A DNA stretch of 64,000 nucleotides, from assembly GCA_021234155.1 (NCBI GenBank), contig JAJEKV010000001.1:1429927-1493926 (forward strand), written 5' to 3'. The notes under the pieces are model-generated. The model was not told the origin of the DNA and searched no databases. It saw nothing but the letters and a program-made list of their open reading frames with translations. The stretch is from Isoetes taiwanensis. Taxonomy: Eukaryota; Streptophyta; Lycopodiopsida; Isoetales; Isoetaceae. Made by a program: the position numbers and the translations under genes. Of this stretch, positions 55,682 to 64,000 are shown piece by piece (the first letter of the stretch is position 1; every line of letters starts with the position of its first letter).

Positions 55682-56160
55682 TTGCAAAGAAAAAATATAA
55701 AGAAAAGGACAATTCTATTTCAATTCTTGAATATTCCTAAAGATGTGTCAGAGGAATGCTTTGTTAAGATCCACCTTGTAGGAGCTATGGTCTTCAAAGG
55801 AAATCTAAAGTGCAAAGACTTTGTAATATATCCTAACTTGCATGATGACCCGAACCTCACAATTACTATTCTTAACAAGGTGCTATATGAGCCAGAGCAA
55901 TTACCACCAATGCTCTACCTGCAACTTGACAACACTACCAGGAAGAACAAAAATCAAACATGCTTTGTTTATTGTGCCATGTCAGTGGAGCTAGGAATCT
56001 TCAAAAAAGTAAAGCTCGACTTTTTCTTGTAGGCCACACTCGTGATCAAATTGACCAGATATTCATCAGATTTTATGTGTGTGATCCACGTGGATGTAAT
56101 TTGCATACGTTGAGTAATGTTGTCTATTGTTCATTGCCAAATGCGCTCATAGAAAGGCAG
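55682..56160 (+). pseudogene. DUF7869-type fragment, frameshifted
   Basis: The frame 55682-56032 contains PPMLYLQLDNTTRKNKNQ and then VELGIFKKVKLDFFLVGHT. The second half (DQIDQIFIRF) continues in the frame from 55960, so one shift lies near 56030. The LQLDN..(N)KN plus GHT..(D)IDQ.F.R. pattern is what I recall of the DUF7869 domain. That domain occurs widely in plants, algae and animals, often in repeat-like multicopy genes. Its spaced acidic residues invite comparison with transposase RNase H folds, but that is speculation. Neither the N-terminal zinc or DUF part nor the C-terminus is found. Confidence 0.5.
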
Positions 56161-59100
56161 GTCAAAAAATACGTCTTATGTATTGTCTCCATTTTTAAAA
56201 GAAAGCTCATTTGTACATTAAGCATTAGCAAGTTCATTACCATTACATTTTATCTAATCTGCAAGATTGAGAAGATAGATCTACATGCATTATTTACACA
56301 AAGTCGTTGTCCAACTGGGCTATGATAATCTAAGGGAAAAGAAGCATAAAGCAATTGTTTTGTCTATTCGAGCTATGATAATCCAAGGGAAAGAAGTAGT
56401 ATGCTTAGCTTTGGCAACACAGAGGGAAAATTGGACACATTATTGGATATTGTTGGGCTAGAGATAAGACAAAGAAATGATGCGCTTGTACTAAAATATA
56501 CCACATGCAAGGTCCGAGAAGGAGGGCATTTTTGATGGGTTATTTCATAATACCACCTCAAATATAGTTAAGGTGGCATGAATCATTAGCAAAATCCATC
56601 CAAAGTTATGAGTTGCAAAGAAAAACTGTTCAAAAATTAAAAATTTAACATAATACAAGAATTTTTATCTAACCCACACACCTAAGTCTAATAATTAATC
56701 AAACTAAACCAGGGCACAAAAACAAACTCATAAACCACCAAGTGCTTGACATTTCTATCTTTTTATACCAAATAAACTAACCCGCAAATAGAACACCTTA
56801 AGTCTAGAAAACTAATCAAACTAAACTAGGATGCAAAAACACAATTCGTGGTGGTTGGACTTCCTAGCTTTTTATGCGAATTTTATTTTGGACGATCTTT
56901 GGGTTTCAAAGTTCTGGTAGTATTGTAACCTAGCCTTTTATACCAAAAAAATTAACACACGAATAGTACACCTTAAGTCTAACAAGCTACTAAGAATAGA
57001 ATAGAATAGAATAGTTTTTTTAACGTCCACAGAGACCAATAGGTCATGGGACCATACAACAACATTAAAAGCACAGATTAATATTGTTGCTTAACAGTTG
57101 GCAGTAGCATTATTTTTTCTCAATAATTCCACAATGTAATGTTTGCCTGATGAACATATGGTGGCCTCCAAAAAATGTAGCCAAACTTAACCTTTTTTAA
57201 AATACCATCAAACCATAATTGACATAGAAAAAGATGAACTGAAATATTTAGATACACAATTGCCCCAAGAAAAATAGTATCTCAACTAGTATTGCTAAAT
57301 ACAATCCCAATGGATGTCATCAACCTGCAAGTTCCATTAGAGAAGTATGGACTGCTGATGCTTCATAGTTCGTATAGATTAGTTTAAAATTTTCATTTCC
57401 GTGGATAAATGGACCATGAGCATGAAGAAAGAGCCAATAACATATATGTGATTTGATACTTTCACACAATAACTTGACTCCATTAAACATTTTCATTTAG
57501 TTCCTGCGTAAATGCATCAAACCATACCTTGTTTTTATATTATATAATTGAATTAAATGATGGATATTTGTATATTATGATGATAGAATATGTTAAACAT
57601 GCATAAAAATGTTTACATGTACATGCATGCATGTATATGCATCACATGTTCCATGTGCAATTATGATTTATTCATTGTACAATAATGAATGTGAAATTAA
57701 GGAGAAAAAATTCAAGGGCTTGTCTCTTTCTCCTTCGTAGTTCTAAGCTCCTATCCTTCGGCTGAATCAAATGTTGATGTACATTAGTACCAATTTGTCA
57801 TGTACATGCCTTACTTTCAACTCCTCAATTGCAAAAATGCTTAGGTATGTAGGAAACACAGTTCATTTGTTAGAATAAGCTATAAATCTGACATCATTTG
57901 ATAATTGTGATAACTAGAAATTAATGTCTTAGAATTTAAGCATCCTAAAATTACTCAAGTTTCAAACATGCTTGATCAATGGATATCAGGAATCAACATC
58001 TACAATTAACTTCAGTGAGGAAATGAGGGAACTGAATATCAACTGTAGTATGCTCAATATATTCAAAGCGTTACACCGTTGTATGGCTCCTGCATGAATG
58101 GATCCTGTCAAGCAGCATCAAAAATGGGTAATGCAACATAATTGACTTGGTAGATGATGCCAATAGCTATATAGAAAAGCAATATGCAAGTCACTTGAAA
58201 ATTGTCCATATTCCTACAAAACATTTTCTAGAGTTTACTTTAAACCGAGCTTTTTAACATCCCCTAAAACTGCATCTATAGATGGACATCAGTCATGATA
58301 AATAGACGTTTCCAACCATAATTATCCAAGAACATACCTCAAGGTTGCAAACTTCAATACCCTATCTCTAGAAGTCCATTAATTGATCCACATTCCATAG
58401 CCTACAATTTTTTATTTCTGCAAGAGAATAAGAACCTGCTTAATATCTCTTGGCGGAAACTATTTCTTCTTCTCCAAGTAGGTAATGACTTAACCATCTA
58501 AATCCATAATACTTTATACCCCTGCAGCAGAGGAAAATTCAATCACGTTCCGAGAACATTTGTACATGCTCTAGAGGTTGACTAGTGAAGGCCTCATACA
58601 TTTGATCTATTTTTTGAATTTCATTGACTCTTTAATAGAAAGAATAAACATTATCATGTGTTTATACATCTTCCATCGTATACTATACATGTAACACCCT
58701 GAAATACTTTTAATAAATTTTTAACATGAATGAATTTTGCTAATACTGACCCCACAACCACCTTGTAGTCAATTGATTATAATGCGAGCATTTGGCATGG
58801 AAAAATGCATTCCTTTCTTCTTATCTGCTAGGGTCAATGCGCCTTGACGGGCAGCCATAATAAAGCATATCGTGCTTACTTTTGGTTTTTTACACCATTT
58901 CCTATCATATTGGTGTTACAATTTAAAGAGAGCTCTCAAAAGAAAAGTCTTACACAACATTCGTGACAAGCTAAAATAGCAGTACATTTTGAAGCCTTTA
59001 AGACATGTACTAGAAATGGAGCCCAACATTGCTGGACATAGCTAGGAACTATAAATAATACACTCTGGAGTAAATTGTTAAATTAATTTACGTCTTAAAA
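56161..59100. other. Intergenic; one retroposon tail
   Basis: No gene recognised. A minus-strand copy of the pentamer-tailed retroposon end lies at about 56993-57065 (AGAATAGAATAGAATAG, then GTCCACAGAGACCAATAGG). Otherwise AT-rich without signals. Confidence 0.4.
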
Positions 59101-59330
59101 TCACACAATTAAGAGGATTTGGCCACATTTTCACTTTTCCTTCCTTATTTCTTTTCCCTTTTTCTTTTCTATGATTCTATTTTTTATTTTTTACTTTTCC
59201 CTTTCCCCTTTTTTCCTTTTCCACTATTCTATTGCTACCATCTTCCTTTTCCCTTTTTTTGTTTTCCCCTTCAATGTTTTTATTTTTTCTAATTTCACAT
59301 TCTCTTTTCTCTTATTTTTGTTTATCTTCT
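59101..59330. repeat. Pyrimidine-rich tract 1
   Basis: T/C-rich on the plus strand, dominated by TTTTCC and TTCCCTTT strings. It is separated from the larger tract at 60131 by about 800 bases of normal composition. Confidence 0.7.
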
Positions 59331-60130
59331 TATCGTCATACGAAGATAAATTCAATTGTCAAAGCCAGAGGGAGAAGAAGAGACAAACTGAAAGAAAGCC
59401 ACATCTGGGCATCTCCACTAAGCACAAACCACAATACAATGCTAGATCAGTGAAACCATTATAGCCGGGATTAAAAAACCTCGCCCTTTCGGGTTTTCGA
59501 GGAAAAACCCTGGCCATAATAGCAACACTAATCAGAAAAGGAACTAAAATAGTACAAGCACAGTAACAGCAGGACCAGTCTGAATAAAGTGCAACCCATA
59601 AAGTACATGCTCCTCCGGAAAAGCCAGGTCGCAAATCTTCAGTCGAACTCCAAGACATCATAATACTGCACTCTGCATAAATCGAATAGTCCCAACAAAC
59701 TCCAAGTCAACTAAGGAGTGCTGGAAGAAACTCTGCATATAATCAACTCCAAGCAACTCCAAGGAACAAGAGAGTCTCAGCAAGCTAATGCAGCACAATA
59801 TCCAAGACATTAGGGTCTACCAAATGGCACGAGGGCCAAAACATCACAACATGCACACTGGCACGAGGGCCACAAGTCACACCAACTCCCCTGGCACGAG
59901 GGCCCTCCCATGGAACTCAAGACTACCAGGAACTAGAAAGTGCTAGACCATAGGTTATGGGTGGGGTGGGAGGGTGGGTGGTTGGTCAGTCGGGTAAAGA
60001 GAAAGGGCAAACTAGAAACCGTGGAGACACAGATGCGCTGATGAGAATGGAAAGGCCCGAAAGGGTATAAAAGGAGATGAAAACCTAACTGCCAAGGGGC
60101 AACCTAACTAACTGGCTTCGACAATTACAT
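59331..60130. other. Interruption between pyrimidine tracts, LTR-like
   Basis: Contains the 12-base motif TGGCACGAGGGCC-type at 59825, 59859 and 59892, a CCTCG..CGAGG hairpin at about 59479-59502, and a TATA-like GGTATAAAAGG (60064-60074). An LTR fragment inserted into the tract is one reading; the ends were not identified. Confidence 0.3.
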
Positions 60131-61640
60131 ATGCCCTTTCCTTTTTCCTCTTTCACCCTTTCTCCAACCCTTTTTCCTTTTTTTTCTTTCTTTTTTATTT
60201 TTCTATTCCCTGCTTTTCCCTTTTTCTATTTTTCTCTTCCTTTTTGTTCCCCTTCCCTCCCATTCCTATTTTACCCTTATTTTTCTTATCTTATCTTATC
60301 TCTTTCCCTTTATTCTCCTCCCCGTTTCTCTTCTTCTTTTCCTTTTACCTTTTTTCCCTTTTCTTTTTCTCCCATCCCCTCTCCTCCCCTCCCTCCGCTT
60401 CGCTTCACTTTCTTTTCCCTTTCCCTTTCCCTTTCCCCTTCCCCTTCTCTTTTCATTTTCCGATGGCCTTTTTCCCTTTCCCCTCTCCTCCTTCCACTTT
60501 TTTCCGTACCATTTTTCCCTCTTCCTCTCCCTCTTTATTTTTCTTTTCTCTTTCTTTTTTCCCCACCTTTTTTTCTTCTCTTTTTTTTAGTGCCCTTTTT
60601 TCCCTTCCCTTTATTTTTGTGTCTTTTTCCCTCCCTTTCCCCCTCCTTTGTTCTTTTCCCTTTCTTTTTTTGTGTACCTTCCCTTTTCTCCTTTCCTCGC
60701 ACTTTCCTTTTTTCTTTTTTTCCCCTTCTCTTTTCTCCTATTTCCTCTTCCAGTTTTCTCTATGCTCTTTTTTCTTCCCTTCCTTGCTTCCCCCTCCCTT
60801 TTTTTTTTTCCCCTTTTCCCTCCCTTTTTCTCTTCCTTTTTTTTTTCATGTCTTTTTTCCCTTTATTTTTTCTCCTTTCCCCACCTTTTTCCTCTTCCAC
60901 TTTTCCAATGCCCTTTTCGCTCCCTCGTCCTCCCCCTTTCTTTTCTCCATATCCCTTTTTCCCACTTTTTTTTCTTCTTCGTTTTTTCAGTGCCCTTTTT
61001 CCCTTCCCTTTATTTTTATTTTTTTTTTCTCTTTCCTCCTCCTTTGTTCTTTTCCCTTTCGTTTTTTCCGTACCTTCCCATTTCCTCTTTCCTCACACTT
61101 TCCTTCTTCCTTTTTTTTCCCTTCTCTTTTCCCCCATTCCCTCTTCTAGTTTTCTTTATGCCCTTTTTCCTTCCCTTTCTCGATCCCCCTATCTTTTTTC
61201 TTTTCCCTTTCGCTTTCCTTTCTCCCCTCCCCTTTTCTCTTTCCCTTTTTCCCTTTCTTTTTTCTCCTTTCCTCACCTTTTTCCTATTTCCTTTCCAAGT
61301 GTCCCTTTCGGCTCCCTCATCCCTCCTCCCCCTTTTTTTTTTTCCCTTTTCCCTTTCCCTTTTCCTTTCATTTTCCCTTTCCCTTTTCCTTTTTCCTTTC
61401 CTTCTCTCGACCCTTTTCCTCATCCCCTTTTTCCCTTTCCTTTTACTCCAGTCCTCACCTTTTCCATCTTCTCCTTTTTATAGTGTCCTTTTTTCCTTTA
61501 TTTTCTCTTTTTTTTTCCTTTCCTTTTTTTCGTGCTCTTTTCCCTTTTCCTTCTTTCCCTTTTACCCGTGCTTTTTTACCTTTCAATTTTCCCTTTTCTC
61601 CTCCCTTTTCCTTTTTTCTTTCCCTTTTCTCTTCAAAGAT
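60131..61640. repeat. 1.5-kb pyrimidine tract with ~397-base periodicity
   Basis: Nearly pure C/T on the plus strand. Landmark strings recur at 394-400-base spacing: AGTGCCCTTTTT at 60589 and 60989; GTACCTTCCC at 60674 and 61070; CCTTTCG(G)CTCCCTC at about 60910 and 61305. So two or more diverged long tandem units are visible. The open frames of up to 450 codons here are composition artefacts rich in Phe, Pro, Ser and Leu. Confidence 0.8.
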
Positions 61641-62274
61641 TAGAGCATGACCAATCGTGGGAAGTCGTGCGATGCAGTCTCGGCCTTCGGATGCAATCAA
61701 ATGATCTCAACCGTCCAAATTAAGGTTTGCTTCATGACATACGCTAAAACTTTATAATATAAGACGTAAAACTTTATATAAAACAATATGGGCTTTACGA
61801 TCCATGGCATCATATATCCCAGGAACGGGATAATAACTTACATTTGTAGACATGCACAGATTTATATTTACGTCAAATATTTCAAGTATATACTAGACAC
61901 AAATATCCCACGTTGAGCAAATCTATATAAAACACAGCAAAGGGAGAAGAGAGAGAGGAGACAAAACCAGATGATTGAGTTCAATTATTCAGGTCATATA
62001 AAATTGTGGCTTGTTCTAACCCTTGATATCATATTAAGTGCATTTTCTCCTTTTATCCACAACAAACCCATTAACTTTGTCCATATTATTGGCTGCTTTA
62101 GATGCCAATTTGCTGAATGATTTCAATATATATGTTTATGATACACCTTGAAATGCACTGGGTCCAACTTTCAGCAGATCTATAAATGTGTAAAATGCCA
62201 TGGCTAGTGCCATTATTAGCAACATTGTGCATTAATGCAATGTCTAATAGAAATCCAGGGCTTCTTGGAAGCTT
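61641..62274. other. No gene recognised
   Basis: AT-rich intergenic DNA up to the TRIM insertion site. No feature supported. Confidence 0.4.
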
Positions 62275-62279
62275 GCATG

Positions 62280-62733
62280 TGTAACAGACCCATAGGAAAC
62301 TGTTCGATAGATCTTGGTGTGGCATTTCCTGATACCACCATAAGAGGGTGGGATGGATTTCCCATAGATATCCGTTGGTTTTGACCAGTTGGTTAGGCCG
62401 GGATGGTTAAGGAATGTTACATTTGGTATCAGAGCAGGCCTTGAGTTCGAGTTCGAGTCTCCATAGGGGCATGCATAACTTGGATACCGTTGGACAGTAC
62501 AGTCTTGACTTGGTCTTGGACACCATGGGATGGTGTGGTCTATGGTCTTGTGATGCTCGAGGACGAGCATAGTTCTAGTGGAAGAGATTGTAAGGGACCC
62601 ATGGGAGATCACTCTGTAGATCTTATTGTGGCCTTTCCTGATACCACCATAAGAGGGTGGGTTGGATTTCCCATAAATATCCGGATGTTGTAGCCAACAA
62701 TTGGTTAGGTCGGGGTGGTTAAGGAACATTACA
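62280..62733 (+). mobile_element. Complete TRIM element with target duplication
   Basis: 5' LTR 62280-62421 (142 bases, TGTAACAGACCC to GGAATGTTACA), primer-binding site TGGTATCAGAGC (62424-62435), 153-base interior, purine run GTGGAAGAGA, and 3' LTR 62589-62733 (145 bases, TGTAAGGGACCC to GGAACATTACA). GCATG flanks it on both sides (62275-62279 and 62734-62738). The interior string GAGCATAGTTCTAGTGG also occurs in the TRIMs at 24-25 kb, so this is a diverged subfamily. No protein is encoded. Confidence 0.92.
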
Positions 62734-62738
62734 GCATG

Positions 62739-64000
62739 CCACGCAAAGTTCCACATGCCCACAGTATCAGATGTAGGAGCTAGCAAGACATGTAAGATGC
62801 ATGCCAAATACTTCTAGATGTAGAACAAGTTATCACAGGTGCTAGAGTGAGATAACAAGTTCCCTTGAAATTGATGATGGGAGCATGCTCTTGATGTGGA
62901 TATGCCATACCAGCATACCATTTCTTATATCAGATGTAGCAAAAAAGGTAAAAACCTGTCACATTCCCTCCTTAGAATGTATTGAAAGTAGGGAAATGTA
63001 CAAAATGCATACTTGAAGTTCACTAAGATAACTACATGGAATGCAACGGCCTGCATTTTGAGAGAATAGACACGGGAATGAAGCTTTAAAACTTTTTGGA
63101 CTTTAAAACTTCCTTGTGCCCCAATATAGGGATGCTTAATTTTTGCAAGTAGAGCCATCTGTACAAACCAAAATGCAGGCATGCTTATTTTAGAACCTAT
63201 AGCATCTCGTGACATCAATTCCATGAGTCAACATGCCACAACGTTGAAAACCATAACTTTGAACAAAACTTAGTTCTTGATGTGCAGAACTCTGACTTCA
63301 TCTCTTTGGTGAGCAAGCCTAATCTTCTTCAGAACATACTTGCAATGGCAACATCAGCATTAATCTCGATCTCGAAGCATCGATGCAGATGCTTAACAAC
63401 ATAAGAATCGAATAGAAGATGAAGCCAGGTATTTGGGCTTTTGTCTTACTTCTTTTTCTCCGCTTTGTGATAAACCAATACGACAAGCCCAAATGCGTCT
63501 CGCCCAACTTGCCATTACCTCATATTGCTCCATTGCAAGCTCCAGTGCCCCAAATTATCAACCTTGGGACTCGTTGTTCACTTCTACATGCATGCATCCA
63601 AGTGAACTGTCTGTACGCACCAGTTTTATAAGGCTTTACAATGGAAGTCCTCTTATGCTAAAAATCTCAGCCCTCATTTAAGCTTCCTGGTCAATTCTGC
63701 ACCTTCTAATTGGTATATAAGTAGCATATTCTATTATGAATCACTCCAGCCCTAGGGTTTGCTATTTGGGCAGCCCTAGGGTTTGCCGAAGTTTTATGCC
63801 AAAATTTATGTTGGTAAATTTTTGGGCTTGAAATTTTATGTGGTACCACTTAAAGCTCTACCGCAATCATGGAATTTGAACCCATGATGGCCCGCCATCT
63901 TGTCGTCTAGACCTCTTGTTTCTTGTGTGGAACCAGTAATTCCATGAACCCCATGGCCCCCCATCTTGCCGACTGGACATCGTGTTTCTTGTGTGAAACT
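62739..64000. other. Intergenic with short duplications
   Basis: No gene recognised. CCCTAGGGTTTGC occurs twice near 63752 and 63775. A 55-base unit (GAACCC..CATGG.., ending TTTCTTGTGTG) occurs at about 63878 and 63946, running to the window end. Confidence 0.4.

Noticed and set aside
60131-61483. 450-codon open frame
   Set aside because: Nearly pure pyrimidine DNA lacks stop codons in all its forward frames. The protein would be only Phe, Pro, Ser and Leu. Composition artefact.
63843-63890. tRNA-like boxes on the minus strand
   Set aside because: The B-box-like string comes before the A-box-like string, the wrong order for a tRNA gene or SINE head.
1-64000. CRISPR array, bacterial operon or phage-like system
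   Set aside because: No regularly spaced repeat array with unique spacers, no ribosome-binding-site organised operons; spliced nuclear genes show a eukaryotic source.

Overview
This is a stretch of plant nuclear DNA, rich in mobile elements and poor in genes. Three things support a plant: a spliced nuclear gene whose exons read as the plant/eukaryotic U3-snoRNP protein UTP13 (TORMOZ type), a plant COPT-type copper transporter, and plant-style mobile elements (Ty3/gypsy, Ty1/copia, TRIM, LINE, Helitron, Tourist-like MITE). The very wide gene spacing, the mixture of degenerate elements, and a LINE whose first ORF looks like the coiled-coil/RRM type suggest a large-genome land plant, perhaps a fern or other seed-free plant. 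That last step is inference and the species cannot be fixed from this window.

Layout. 1-5.1 kb: degenerate DNA with a LINE 3' end, a G/A-rich tract and LTR-like debris. 5.1-5.6 kb: an intact single-exon COPT copper transporter. 6.1-11.3 kb: two copies of a 1.3-kb repeat flank a small two-exon gene of unknown function. 11.3-13.3 kb: a textbook Helitron 3' terminus, tandem repeats and another LINE 3' end. 14-18.6 kb: remnants of an L-gulonolactone-oxidase-like gene and of an R2R3-MYB gene, both broken. 19.6-29.8 kb: a nest of two gypsy copies in opposite orientation with closely similar internal regions, combined with miniature LTR elements (TRIMs). The second gypsy copy carries the 158-bp TRIM LTR instead of the ~0.85-kb LTR of the first. 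30.2-34 kb: a LINE with ORF1 and a damaged ORF2. 34.7-39.6 kb: UTP13, 14 exons, minus strand, apparently intact. 39.8-40.5 kb: a MITE-like inverted repeat. 41.7-49.3 kb: a decayed autonomous-type Helitron (Rep plus Pif1-like helicase, minus strand), itself invaded by a MITE and by a 1.5-kb insertion, with a near-perfect heat-shock element beyond its coding end. 50-50.4 kb: a Tourist-like MITE with TAA target duplication. 52.4-53.8 kb: a third LINE 3' part. 54.2-55.6 kb: a copia gag fragment enclosed by a ~440-bp inverted LTR repeat. 55.7-56.2 kb: a frameshifted DUF7869-type fragment. 59.1-61.6 kb: long pyrimidine tracts. 62.3-62.7 kb: a complete TRIM with a 5-bp target duplication.

How the parts fit together. 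Only two genes look clearly functional: COPT (copper uptake) and UTP13 (18S pre-rRNA processing, with a telo-box just upstream of its start codon). They are not functionally linked. Everything else is mobile DNA and its remains, and the main interest lies in how those elements recombined. The TRIM family shares its LTR and primer-binding site with a gypsy copy, which points to an autonomous partner. The copia fragment has become a natural hairpin, a plausible siRNA source. No CRISPR, rRNA gene, convincing tRNA gene or organellar insertion was seen.
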